A stretch of DNA of 64,000 bases. Source: Neobacillus mesonae (GTDB lineage: Bacteria; Bacillota; Bacilli; Paenibacillales; Paenibacillaceae). Numbering within the stretch: position 1 is the first letter of the stretch; each line of letters begins with the position of its first letter. Positions 33,161 to 41,685 of this stretch are shown here, piece by piece. The stretch lies in NCBI GenBank assembly GCA_023715865.1, contig JAMBOW010000001.1:124001-188000 (forward strand), read 5' to 3'. A program made the position numbers and the translations under genes. The notes below the pieces were generated by a model that worked only from the letters and a program-made list of their open reading frames with translations, had not been told where the DNA came from and did no database searches.

Positions 33161-34036
33161 ATGAATGATTACAATCCTTACAAGGAGCCTCTAGATCTAG
33201 ACACATTCGTCAAGTTAATCAAGATCAAATACTCCATAGAGAACTGGGATGAAGTCATTTCGCTGTCCGGCAAACTTCTGGATCTAGCCAAAGAAGCTTA
33301 CAAAGAAATGTCGGAGCAAGATTCCACCTCTCACGTGTTCGATAAACATATCATTTTTTATTTTGGATACAGCTATCTTATGACGGGGCTTTCGTATCAA
33401 AAGCTTCGAAATTATGAGAAGTCGAAGGAATATATCTCATTTTATGCTGATCTGGATTGGCTTAATGATTCAACCGAAACAGGTCAACGGATCATTCAGG
33501 ATTTTAAATTTTTTGCAGCAACGAATACCCTAACGGTTGATATCTTGAATGGTAATAGAGACCGAATGGACGAATATGTTGAATTTCTCAATAACAATCC
33601 TGCACAAGTGCTTCCCGGCCTGGTAACCATCCTCGAATCCGCAATAAATCACCATTACAATGTAGACTCCGAGATCGCCATTCTATCTTCACACATCGAG
33701 AATTATGAAGAGTATAAGGAACGTATTGTTGCCGGTTACTACTTATCCTATCATTATCTCTTGGCCATTTATAAACATAAAGATGAGAAAATTAATGAAG
33801 CGATTGATATCACACTGCACATTCTCGTCGCTGCGGATCGACTTCATAATGATAAATATTTCAAGAAAGCAATCTCATTATTTGAGATTTTAAGAAAAGA
33901 TTGTACTATTGACCAATTAAAGGTATGTTATGATATACTGAATGATATTATTGTGAGAGGAGGAATGTTAAATGAAAAAGACACTTCTTTCAGCAACTCT
34001 CCTGTTGGGACTGTTGATCGGAATTACATATCCTAG
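33161..34036 (+). CDS. RRNPP-like (Alo-type) TPR peptide receptor
   Basis: 291 residues, soluble, wholly helical, without an N-terminal HTH. TPR-type helical pairs are visible, for example HIIFYFGYSYLMTGLSYQKLRNYEKSKEYISFYADLDW and later YKHKDEKINEAIDITLHILVAADRLHNDKYFKKAISLFEIL. It resembles the intracellular peptide receptors of the RRNPP group, and in particular the Alo receptors described in Paenibacillus polymyxa (from memory). The key support is the small secreted-peptide gene overlapping its 3' end. What it regulates (another protein or DNA) is unknown. GGGAGAGGGAG lies upstream. Confidence 0.68.
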   Translation: MNDYNPYKEPLDLDTFVKLIKIKYSIENWDEVISLSGKLLDLAKEAYKEMSEQDSTSHVFDKHIIFYFGYSYLMTGLSYQKLRNYEKSKEYISFYADLDWLNDSTETGQRIIQDFKFFAATNTLTVDILNGNRDRMDEYVEFLNNNPAQVLPGLVTILESAINHHYNVDSEIAILSSHIENYEEYKERIVAGYYLSYHYLLAIYKHKDEKINEAIDITLHILVAADRLHNDKYFKKAISLFEILRKDCTIDQLKVCYDILNDIIVRGGMLNEKDTSFSNSPVGTVDRNYIS

Positions 34037-34100
34037 TGCAGGGCCCCTAATCCAGCCACTAAATCACGGAGCTGATTACGAGGGAATTACAAAAACGTAG
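33972..34100 (+). CDS. Pheromone precursor peptide (Phr/Alo-type), 42 aa
   Basis: An overlapping frame (65 nt inside the receptor gene) from ATG 33972 to TAG 34098-34100, with GAGGAGGAA 7 nt upstream. It encodes MKKTLLSATLLLGLLIGITY, a short basic N terminus and hydrophobic core as in a signal peptide, then a likely cleavage at PSA-G, then a polar tail of about 18 residues ending NHGADYEGITKT. Pro-peptides of Rap-Phr and Alo systems have this layout: exported, cut, reimported by an oligopeptide permease and bound by the cognate TPR receptor. The mature pheromone is probably within the tail; the exact ends are not readable. Confidence 0.75.
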   Translation: MKKTLLSATLLLGLLIGITYPSAGPLIQPLNHGADYEGITKT

Positions 34101-34118
34101 TAATAAATGATATACAAG

Positions 34119-34162
34119 AACGATCCGCTTGGAACATCACATTCCGAGCGGATCGTTTTTTT
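34119..34162 (+). terminator. Terminator after the pheromone gene
   Basis: AACGATCCGCT and AGCGGATCGTT (11 bp) with an inner GGAA/TTCC pairing, followed by TTTTTTAG. It may also end nirC transcription from the opposite side. Confidence 0.88.
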
Positions 34163-34176
34163 AGTTCTATACCTAG

Positions 34177-34995
34177 TTAAGCTGATTTATCTAAGCTATC
34201 CTGTTTTCTTAAAATGGTCTGTTTTCTAACGGGGGAAATATACCAGTAGGCCATACCCATAAATACAATTCCACCGACCATATTGCCGAGTGTGACTGGA
34301 ATCATATTATGAAACCAGCCGCCAAGTGAGATGGCTTCAGGGGCATTTGGAAGCAGGGAGGCAAGTGACAGGAGCGTCATATTTGCCACACTGTGCTCAT
34401 AACCGCTGGCGATAAACGCGAATAGGCACCACCAAATGACGATCAATTTGGATATATCATCTTTAGCTCTGAAGCTCATCCAGATGGCAAGACAGACGAG
34501 CCAGTTGCACAAGATGCCGCGAAAGAACAATTCAGTAACAGGGGCATTCATTTTATTGGCAGCTGCCGTAAAGATGAGATGTTCTGCGGCTGCTCCTTTG
34601 AACAGTCCGCTGCCCAGTATCAAGAGACAGAGCACCAATGCTCCGATGAGATTGCCAGTGAACACAATACCCCAGTTTTTAAACGTATCCTTTAAGGTGG
34701 TTCTACCTGCTAAAGTACTCATCGTAAAAAACATATGATTTCCTGTAAACAGCTCTGATCCAGCAAAGATAACAAGCGTCAGTGCAAGGCCAAAGGATGC
34801 GCCCATAACCAATCCTTGAAATGGGGAGCTGGCTGCAGCGAGGGGCGCACCTAAGCTGAATATTAAGATAATGGCAAGTCCGACGTAAGCTCCTGCAAGC
34901 CAGGTTGATATGAAGTAACGAGACAGCTGCCCATTCATTTGATCTCTCTTTTTAACGGCTGCCTCAATGATTGCTTCCACAGTCGGTGTGAACAT
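34177..34995 (-). CDS. nirC: Formate/nitrite transporter NirC
   Basis: FNT-family pentameric channel, 272 residues from the ATG at 34995 with GGAGGG 10 nt upstream (MFTPTVEAIIEAAVKKRDQ); a longer frame to 35052 would overlap nirD and has no site. Six membrane helices. Family hallmarks include GASFGLALTLVIFAGSELFTGNHMF, and FIASGYEHSVANMTLLSLASL, with the pore His. It is third in the nirBDC operon and imports nitrite for NirBD, or exports it. Confidence 0.9.
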   Translation of the reverse strand: MFTPTVEAIIEAAVKKRDQMNGQLSRYFISTWLAGAYVGLAIILIFSLGAPLAAASSPFQGLVMGASFGLALTLVIFAGSELFTGNHMFFTMSTLAGRTTLKDTFKNWGIVFTGNLIGALVLCLLILGSGLFKGAAAEHLIFTAAANKMNAPVTELFFRGILCNWLVCLAIWMSFRAKDDISKLIVIWWCLFAFIASGYEHSVANMTLLSLASLLPNAPEAISLGGWFHNMIPVTLGNMVGGIVFMGMAYWYISPVRKQTILRKQDSLDKSA

Positions 34996-35026
34996 ATAGG
35001 TTTTTCCCTCCACTCGAAAGGTGTCT

Positions 35027-35371
35027 CTATCCAGCGATCCAAACGATATCATTTTCTATTTTGACCGGAAACACCTGAACGTTGCCTGTATCTGGATCCT
35101 GTACAATGCCTGTGAATAGATCGATCTTCCAATCGTACAACGGATCGTATAGATAATGGCCGGATACAATTCCTTCAGCTAATGGTCCGCCTTTAGGATG
35201 AGGATTACGGTTCTCTACCGCACATAATTCTCCTCCGGAAAGCCGGAACACGGCTAATTCTTTACCTTGTATAAAGACAACTCTGCCGATTTGCAGGGGG
35301 AATTCAGCAAGTGGTCCTGCAGGGTGATAAGTGAGTGGAATAGCGTTCATATGAAATCGGCTCCTTTCCAT
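35027..35371 (-). CDS. nirD: Nitrite reductase small subunit NirD
   Basis: 114 residues with the Rieske-like fold of NirD. The usual Rieske cluster ligands are absent: the positions read ENRNPHPKGGPLAEG and YDPLYDWKIDLFTG, without Cys, so it is a clusterless subunit, as is normal for NirD/NasE. The stop of nirB is 3 nt from its start, so translation is coupled. Confidence 0.92.
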   Translation of the reverse strand: MERSRFHMNAIPLTYHPAGPLAEFPLQIGRVVFIQGKELAVFRLSGGELCAVENRNPHPKGGPLAEGIVSGHYLYDPLYDWKIDLFTGIVQDPDTGNVQVFPVKIENDIVWIAG

Positions 35372-35374
35372 GAA

Positions 35375-37798
35375 TTAATGGGTTACCTTAAGGCCTGTAT
35401 ATAATTGCTGCTGCAATTCTTTATCTTGAAGCACTTTCTTCCAAGGGTCCTCAACAAATTGAAGGGCAAGCTCGACTCTTTCTTTAAGCGCTTTGCGTTC
35501 ATCTAAATCATCGATAACAACCTTCTTAATCTGATCGAGTCCTAAACGTTCCACCCATTCGGATGTTCTTTCAAGGTATTTGCCGGTTTCACGATAATAT
35601 TGAATGACCGCGCTGCATACTTCGATCAGCTCTTCATCTGTTTTTACTTTACCGATCGAGTCCGCAAGTCGAGCCTTGATGCCTCCATTGCCTCCAATAA
35701 AGATTTCCCAGCCGCCGTCATTGCCGACGATACCGATATCTTTTGTGCAGGCCTCTGCGCAGTTGCGGGGACATCCATTAACTGCCATTTTAAATTTGGC
35801 AGGGAAGTCGAGTCTTTCAAATTTATGCTCAAGCAAAGCACCCATACTCATGGAATCTTGTGTGCCAAATCGGCAGAATTGCGAGCCGACGCAGGTTTTT
35901 ACCGTTCTTAAGGATTTGGCATAAGCGTAACCGGAAGGCATATCGAGCTCTTCCCATACTTTAGGGAGATCTTCTCTTTTAACACCGACAAGATCCAGCC
36001 GCTGACCTCCAGTAACTTTGACAAGCTTCACGTTATATTTTACGGATACATCTGCAATTCTCTTAAGATCCTCCGGTGTTGTCATACCACCGTACATTCT
36101 TGGAACAACAGTGTAGGTTCCGTCTTTCTGAATATTGGCGTTCATACGTTCGTTAACAAAACGGGACTCTTTTTCATCCTTGTGTGTATCCGGATTAATC
36201 ATGCCCAGATAGTAGTTAATGGCAGGACGGCACTTAGAGCACCCTTCCGGCTGAGTCCAGCCCAGCACGTTCATTACTTCTTTTGTGGTTTTAAGACCCT
36301 TTGTTCGAATTTCAGCGACGATTTCATCACGGCTCAGCTCTGTACAGCCGCATATACCTTGTTTGGCATTCGCTGCAAAGCCGTCTCCAAGCACATACTG
36401 CAGGATTTGCTCGACGACCGGTTTGCAGCCGCCGCAGGACCTAGTTGCGCCTGTGCATGCTTTAATTTCATCTACGGTCGTTTTTCCATCTACAGTAATG
36501 GCATTAACAATGGTGCCTTTGGTCACGCCATTGCAGCCACAGACGATTTCATCGTCAGCCATCGTTTCGACAGAGCTTGTTTTCTTATGGCCGCTGCAGC
36601 CTGTACCCATCAGAGAGCTGTACAGCTCATCCGTCATGACAGTACGCTGCTTGATGAGCTTTTGCAGCTCGGCAGAATCATTAATGTCACCGAACAAGAC
36701 GGCTCCGACTAGTACATTATCTTTTAAAAGAATCTTTTTATAGGTGTGCTTCCAATCATCTTTTTGAGAAATAACAGTGTGTTCTGGATCTTCGATAAAT
36801 TCACCGGTAGAGAAAACATCCACACCGGATATTTTAAGCTTGGTCGATACGATGGAGCCTTCATAAGGGTTTGCTTCTACGTCACTGATATGTTTCGCGA
36901 GCACCATTCCCTGCTCAAATAATGGGGCGACCAAACCGTAGCAGGTTCCCCGGTGCTCCGCACATTCACCGACGGAATATACATTTTCTATTGATGTACG
37001 CATGTAGTCATCAACAATAATTCCCCGATTGACATTCATACCGCTGTTAAGTGCGACTTGTATGTTAGGCTTGATGCCGACAGCCATAACGACAAAATCA
37101 GCCTCAAGTATTGTATCATCAGCAAATTTCAAGCCTTGAACCCGCTCATCTCCGATAAGCTCTTTGGTCGCTGCACCCATTTTGAATTTAATTCCTTGTC
37201 TTTCGAGCTCAGCTTTAAGCATGAGGGAAGCTGCCGGGTCTAGCTGACGCTCCATGAGTGTATCCATCAAATGAACTACCGTAACATCCATTCCTAGCTG
37301 AACTAACCCTTTTGCTGCCTCAAGTCCGAGCAGACCGCCGCCGATAACGGCAGCTTTTTTATAGCTTTTCGACGCTTCAAGCATTTCATTACAGTCAGCA
37401 ATATCCCGGAAGCCGACCACCCCTTGTTTGTCGCTGCCTGGGACAGGAAGGATAAAGGAGCTTGAGCCAGTAGCAATAATCACCTTATCATAAGGAACCC
37501 GAATCCCGTTATGGGCAATGACTTCCTGTGTTTCAGAGTCAATCCGTTCAACCGTAGTACCGGTATACAGCTTTATGCCATGTGAGTTATACCACTCTAC
37601 ATCATTTAAGATAATATCTTCTACAGTTTTACTTCCCTCCAAGACATAAGAGAGCATAATGCGATTATAGTTAGGGTAGGGCTCACTGCCGAAAACAGTA
37701 ATGTCGAACCTTGTTGTAAGCTTTAGAATTTGTTCAACCGTGCTGATGCCGGCCATCCCATTACCGATAACGACCAATTTTTCCTTCGTTGAAGTCAT
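35375..37798 (-). CDS. nirB: NAD(P)H-dependent nitrite reductase large subunit NirB
   Basis: 807 residues. FAD/NAD(P)H domain at about 8-310 (VVIGNGMAGISTVEQIL and AAVIGGGLLGLEAAKGL); two BFD-like [2Fe-2S] segments (CGCNGVTKGTIVNAI with CTGATRSCGGCKPV, then CGCTELSRDEIV with EGCSKCRPA); and a siroheme/4Fe-4S domain with CVGSQFC and, 33 residues later, CPRNC (four Cys ligands present). It reduces nitrite to ammonia in six electrons in the cytoplasm. An Fnr-like site precedes the gene, fitting anaerobic nitrite respiration or detoxification. Confidence 0.95.
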   Translation of the reverse strand: MTSTKEKLVVIGNGMAGISTVEQILKLTTRFDITVFGSEPYPNYNRIMLSYVLEGSKTVEDIILNDVEWYNSHGIKLYTGTTVERIDSETQEVIAHNGIRVPYDKVIIATGSSSFILPVPGSDKQGVVGFRDIADCNEMLEASKSYKKAAVIGGGLLGLEAAKGLVQLGMDVTVVHLMDTLMERQLDPAASLMLKAELERQGIKFKMGAATKELIGDERVQGLKFADDTILEADFVVMAVGIKPNIQVALNSGMNVNRGIIVDDYMRTSIENVYSVGECAEHRGTCYGLVAPLFEQGMVLAKHISDVEANPYEGSIVSTKLKISGVDVFSTGEFIEDPEHTVISQKDDWKHTYKKILLKDNVLVGAVLFGDINDSAELQKLIKQRTVMTDELYSSLMGTGCSGHKKTSSVETMADDEIVCGCNGVTKGTIVNAITVDGKTTVDEIKACTGATRSCGGCKPVVEQILQYVLGDGFAANAKQGICGCTELSRDEIVAEIRTKGLKTTKEVMNVLGWTQPEGCSKCRPAINYYLGMINPDTHKDEKESRFVNERMNANIQKDGTYTVVPRMYGGMTTPEDLKRIADVSVKYNVKLVKVTGGQRLDLVGVKREDLPKVWEELDMPSGYAYAKSLRTVKTCVGSQFCRFGTQDSMSMGALLEHKFERLDFPAKFKMAVNGCPRNCAEACTKDIGIVGNDGGWEIFIGGNGGIKARLADSIGKVKTDEELIEVCSAVIQYYRETGKYLERTSEWVERLGLDQIKKVVIDDLDERKALKERVELALQFVEDPWKKVLQDKELQQQLYTGLKVTH

Positions 37799-37866
37799 AT
37801 GTTTATTACCTCCTTAGAAGCAGTTAATCGAGGATTGGTATTTCAATCCGTTTCTTTATGAAACCA

Positions 37867-37910
37867 TCATAATGAAAATTTACGAAAAGAATTGTGATAA
37901 AATTCACAAT
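37867..37910 (-). promoter_or_regulatory. Fnr/CRP-type site and promoter of nirBDC
   Basis: Minus strand ATTGTGA-N6-TCACAAT (plus 37891-37910), a perfect palindrome matching TGTGA-N6-TCACA of Bacillus Fnr. A -10 TATGAT lies at plus 37867-37872; the centre of the palindrome is about 41 bp from the start implied by that -10, which is class II activator geometry. No good -35 is present, as expected for an activator-dependent promoter. Rex (TTGTGAA-N4-TTCACAA) is the main alternative. Confidence 0.72.
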
Positions 37911-38028
37911 AAAGCTTCAAGAATTACTTGTTGTGTAACATTCATGACAAATTATTAAAACGATTGACTTTTGTGAAATAGGAGAATTTCGGCTCAAATA
38001 GATGACGGGTGAAAAAGGAAAAGTGCTT

Positions 38029-38076
38029 TTTCCATCGAATTACAGGAAGTGTAAAATTAATTGATAACGTTTTCAA
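38029..38076 (+). promoter_or_regulatory. Promoter and cre-like operator of the YesMN operon
   Basis: TTTCCA (38029-38034), a 17-bp spacer and TAAAAT (38052-38057). TTGATAACGTTTTCAA (38061-38076), a near palindrome that fits the CcpA cre pattern with one mismatch, lies at the presumed start point. It could be bound by CcpA or by the LacI-type regulator at 45.3 kb. Confidence 0.5.
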
Positions 38077-38100
38077 TCCATTGAACAGGTGTGAGATCCT

Positions 38101-39891
38101 ATGAATTTTCGATCCAGACATTCACTTCGCTTCAAATTCATTACTGGATTTTGTTTGATTATGATACCTCTCGTCCTGTTTCTTTACTTTAACAATGTAT
38201 ACGCCATGAGTATTGTTAGAGATCAGGTGTCGCAGACAAATCGCAACTATGTCCTTAAAAACGTGGAAGAGAATGAGAGGATATTGCAGGAAACCAATCG
38301 CTATTTGTACAGCTTGGGTGAACAAGACCCAGATATTATCTCCTTATTCTTTCTTCCATACGGCAGCGGAGATTATACGATAGCAAAGCAGCGGATCGTT
38401 AATAAATTCCGGACGGATCTTGGATTTTATGATTTGCTCGACGGACTGTTTCTATATGATACCGTGCATAAGGATACACTGCTTGCGACGCAAAGAGGAT
38501 ATGACGATAAAATAACTGCCATAAAGGCTATTATGCCGCGAGCTTCCCGCATGAATTCTGACGTTCCTACGCATGAATGGGAAATAGTGGAGACCAAGGG
38601 GAGTTTTCATCTCGTGAAAACGGTAAGAATTAATGAGCAATTTATTGCGGGTGCCTGGGTCCCGATTAACAGCTTGAATGCACGCGTTCATAGCGCAGAC
38701 TGGGGCGAGGGTGGAGGCTCTATTATTTTGTCGGGACAAGGCAATCCCTTATCCAATACGGTTATGCCTCAGCATGTAGTGAGGCTTGCATCCGAGTATC
38801 AAAGCGATCATTCCGATGCAGATACCCTGTATCAAATTGCAGAAGATGCAGAAACAAAGGGGCGTTACTTGCTCATTGATATTCCGGCACATGATGCGGT
38901 AATTAATTACGTGGTTATGCTGCCAGAAGCGAGCATTGTTCGTAACCTCCCTGTATTCCAACGAATTATTCAGATGATCCCGCTCGCAGCTTTCCTGCTG
39001 CTTGTATCTGTATTGTTCTTCCTCAGACAGGTCCTGTTTAAACCAATGAATACATTGATTTCAGGAATGAGAAAGGTCAGCCGTGGAAATTTGAATGTAA
39101 AGCTGGCCCCTTCCTCCTCACCGGAATTCACTTTTGTTACGGACACCTTCAATCAGATGACTGCAGAGGTGCAGCATTTAAAAATAAGCATGTATGAAGA
39201 ACAGCTGCGTGTGCAGGAGGCTGAGCTTAAACAGCTGCAAATGCAGATTAATCCCCATTTTTATTTAAATTCGCTTCACATCATTCATAGTCTAGCCGCG
39301 CTTCACAAGCATGAGCTTGTACAAAAGATGGCGGAGCATCTTGCCGGCTATTTCCGATTCAGCATGCAGGCTGATCGAAATTTAATTACACTCCGGGATG
39401 AGCTTCGGCATATCGAAAATTATCTTGAGATCCAGATGCTGCGATTTCCTGAACGTCTAAAGTACGAGCTGAATGTTGATCCCTGTTCCGAGGAGATGCT
39501 GCTTCCGCCATTAACCGTGCAGCCGTTTGTAGAGAACTCGATTGTCCATGGCTTTAAGCAAGGAAAACGAAAACTGATCCTTACAATATCTGTTCACTAT
39601 GTTCCTGAGGATGGAAAGCTTCTAATAAGAATTGAGGATAACGGGACTGGATTTTCCGAGGATGTACTCCAAAGACTCCAGCAGGGTGTTCTGCGCCCCG
39701 TAGAAGCAACCGGAAGCAGTATCGGGATCTGGAATGTGCAGCATCGGCTAGAAAAGGTGATAGGGCTTCAGCCCGTAATTCAGTTTAAAAACAGCCCTGA
39801 CGGCGGTGCAGTCGTAATCTTAACTATTGTATATAAGAAGAAGACAGAAAGGGAGGAATTAGGCGATGTACAGCTTGCTCATCGTGGATGA
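38101..39891 (+). CDS. YesM-type sensor histidine kinase
   Basis: 596 residues. Membrane helix at about 15-35 and a second at about 285-305, enclosing a 250-residue extracellular sensor region. HAMP follows (about 305-360). The His_kinase motif LKQLQMQINPHFYLNSLHIIHSLA holds the phospho-His; the ATPase domain has LPPLTVQPFVENSIVHGF, IEDNGTGF and IGIWNVQHRL. It overlaps the response-regulator gene by 26 nt. It most likely senses the oligosaccharide imported by the LplBCA system downstream. Confidence 0.92.
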   Translation: MNFRSRHSLRFKFITGFCLIMIPLVLFLYFNNVYAMSIVRDQVSQTNRNYVLKNVEENERILQETNRYLYSLGEQDPDIISLFFLPYGSGDYTIAKQRIVNKFRTDLGFYDLLDGLFLYDTVHKDTLLATQRGYDDKITAIKAIMPRASRMNSDVPTHEWEIVETKGSFHLVKTVRINEQFIAGAWVPINSLNARVHSADWGEGGGSIILSGQGNPLSNTVMPQHVVRLASEYQSDHSDADTLYQIAEDAETKGRYLLIDIPAHDAVINYVVMLPEASIVRNLPVFQRIIQMIPLAAFLLLVSVLFFLRQVLFKPMNTLISGMRKVSRGNLNVKLAPSSSPEFTFVTDTFNQMTAEVQHLKISMYEEQLRVQEAELKQLQMQINPHFYLNSLHIIHSLAALHKHELVQKMAEHLAGYFRFSMQADRNLITLRDELRHIENYLEIQMLRFPERLKYELNVDPCSEEMLLPPLTVQPFVENSIVHGFKQGKRKLILTISVHYVPEDGKLLIRIEDNGTGFSEDVLQRLQQGVLRPVEATGSSIGIWNVQHRLEKVIGLQPVIQFKNSPDGGAVVILTIVYKKKTEREELGDVQLAHRG

Positions 39892-41467
39892 TGAATACTA
39901 TGCAGTAGAAGCCATGAAGCATGCCGTGGAATGGAGCGATATCGGTATCAGCAGGTTATATGCGGCGATGTCAGCTGATGAAGCTCGCGAGGTGCTGCGC
40001 ACGGAAACCATTGATATTATGATATGCGATATCGAGATGCCTCAGGAGGATGGCTTGTCATTGCAGCAATGGATCAAGCGGAATCTGCTGCAGCTGGAGA
40101 CGATTTTTCTGACAGGTCATGCCGAGTTCTCCTATGCTCAAAAAGCGGTTCAGATGCACAGCTTCGACTATCTGTTGAAGCCTATTAATTCTTCTGATTT
40201 GGTAAGTACGGTAAAGCGGGCAATTGAAAAAAGAAGCCATGATCTGAAATTTGCCAAACTGACGGATGAATATCATTCCTATATGAATGAAGAAAGATCA
40301 TGGAGTTCAAAAAGAATCAATAAATTTTGGAAGGATCTATATACGAGCAAATCCCCTTTAAATGAGTCGCAGATTAAAGAATTAAAGCTCATTTATCATG
40401 CAGCCAACATCGATGTAGATACAAAGATACTGCCAATATTGTTCAGAGTAGAGGAATGGCTGCGGATTTTTCCGGAGAAGGATTTGGATATCCTTGAATT
40501 TGGTCTCTGTAATGCGGCAGAGGAAATCGTGCTTGCTGATGCAGCGGGTGATGTCATTCTGGATCAGCGGGGGTTTGTTATTGTACTGCTGCGGGGACCG
40601 CTGTCCCCACATGATATTCATGAGAGCTGTAAAGATTATATCGCGAGATGTGCTGAGTATCTGTCTGTCCGAATTTCTTGCTGCATCGGCAGATGGACTT
40701 CCTTAAGGGACTTGCCAGACGCTTATATCCAGCTGATGAAGGAGCACAGGCATCATGTCTCGGGCAGCAATGCTGTGTATTTTGTTCGATCAGAAGCTGG
40801 AGAGCGCTCAGCTGCCATGGAGCTTGTCCCTTTGCCATGGATTGAGAATATTACAGTACTCATGGAGACGGGAAAAATAAAAGAAGTCCTGCACAAAGTG
40901 GATGAGCTTATCGAATGGATGCAGCATCAGACTATGCTTTCTGCTGAGCTGCTTGGAGCTTTTTATCATGCCTTGCTGAACTCGATTATTCCTCTGCTCC
41001 ATAAGAACGGAATCACGCTGCAAAGCCTATATTCGAAAGAGGAACCAATGGAAAGAGAAGTAACCCGCTCTCTCTATACGCTGAGAGATTGGGCATACGA
41101 CTTAATATCTCGCTCGGGGAATGTCCTCCATCCGCAAGGAGACGATACTTATTCGACAATAGAGAAAGTATGCCTGTACATTGATTCGAGAATAGAGCAG
41201 GACTTGGGAAGAGAGGAGCTGGCTGAATTTGCCTGTCTTCATCCCGCATACCTATCGAGATTGTTCAAGAAGGAGCAGGGAATGTCCATCTCGGACTATA
41301 TTTTGCACACAAGAATGACAAAAGCAATGGAACTTTTGAGATCAACGGATGCTACGGTAACAGATATTGCGAGCAAGGTTGGTTATTACAACTATCCTCA
41401 TTTTACGAAAATGTTCAAAAAGCAGACAGGACTCACCCCACAGCAGTATCGCAAACAGCATGGTTAA
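39866..41467 (+). CDS. YesN-type response regulator (REC + AraC)
   Basis: 533 residues. N-terminal receiver: LLIVDDEYYAVEAM, acceptor Asp in IMICDIEMPQEDGL, the Thr in FLTGHAEF and Lys in YLLKPIN. A long central region of 250 residues follows, then a C-terminal AraC DNA-binding domain (about 430-533) with LGREELAEFACLHPAYLSRLFKKEQGMSI and VTDIASKVGYYNYPHFTKMFKKQTGLTPQQYRK. It would activate the importer genes immediately downstream. Confidence 0.94.
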   Translation: MYSLLIVDDEYYAVEAMKHAVEWSDIGISRLYAAMSADEAREVLRTETIDIMICDIEMPQEDGLSLQQWIKRNLLQLETIFLTGHAEFSYAQKAVQMHSFDYLLKPINSSDLVSTVKRAIEKRSHDLKFAKLTDEYHSYMNEERSWSSKRINKFWKDLYTSKSPLNESQIKELKLIYHAANIDVDTKILPILFRVEEWLRIFPEKDLDILEFGLCNAAEEIVLADAAGDVILDQRGFVIVLLRGPLSPHDIHESCKDYIARCAEYLSVRISCCIGRWTSLRDLPDAYIQLMKEHRHHVSGSNAVYFVRSEAGERSAAMELVPLPWIENITVLMETGKIKEVLHKVDELIEWMQHQTMLSAELLGAFYHALLNSIIPLLHKNGITLQSLYSKEEPMEREVTRSLYTLRDWAYDLISRSGNVLHPQGDDTYSTIEKVCLYIDSRIEQDLGREELAEFACLHPAYLSRLFKKEQGMSISDYILHTRMTKAMELLRSTDATVTDIASKVGYYNYPHFTKMFKKQTGLTPQQYRKQHG

Positions 41468-41480
41468 TTTAGGAACTGTA

Positions 41481-41518
41481 AAGAACGGTCGTTACGGAGC
41501 GGTCGTTCTTTTTTATGT
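41481..41518 (+). terminator. Intrinsic terminator after the response regulator gene
   Basis: AAGAACG and CGTTCTT close a 16-nt loop and are followed by TTTTTATG. It separates the two-component genes from the importer. Confidence 0.7.
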
Positions 41519-41590
41519 AAGGAGTCATTTTTCTGCATCATCTTCTCTAAATGTCATCAAAACACATACCGGGAGTTACGATACGTGATA

Positions 41591-41618
41591 TTCGGACGAT
41601 GCCCCCTGTTCTTATAAT
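41591..41618 (+). promoter_or_regulatory. Candidate promoter of the importer operon
   Basis: TTCGGA (41591-41596), a 16-bp spacer and TATAAT (41613-41618). The poor -35 suits dependence on the AraC-type response regulator. Confidence 0.5.
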
Positions 41619-41685
41619 GAAGCTGTCACTGCAGATGGAGAGTGAGGGAACATAACAGTTAAGAAGGGGGGCACTACAGTCAGCA

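Noticed and set aside
34119-34155. Inverted repeat as an attachment site or insertion-sequence end
   Set aside because: The T-run after it and its place after the pheromone gene mark it as a terminator; there are no target duplications or transposase genes.
34996-35052. Longer NirC start overlapping nirD
   Set aside because: No ribosome site and no match to the FNT family start; ATG 34995 has GGAGGG at good distance.
35027-35371. NirD as a Rieske ferredoxin with lost cluster ligands (degenerate gene)
   Set aside because: The absence of Cys ligands is normal in the NirD/NasE small-subunit family; the gene looks intact.
36182-36712. 176-codon plus-strand frame inside nirB
   Set aside because: Antisense of the BFD-like Cys-rich region of nirB, which explains its odd Cys and Ala content.
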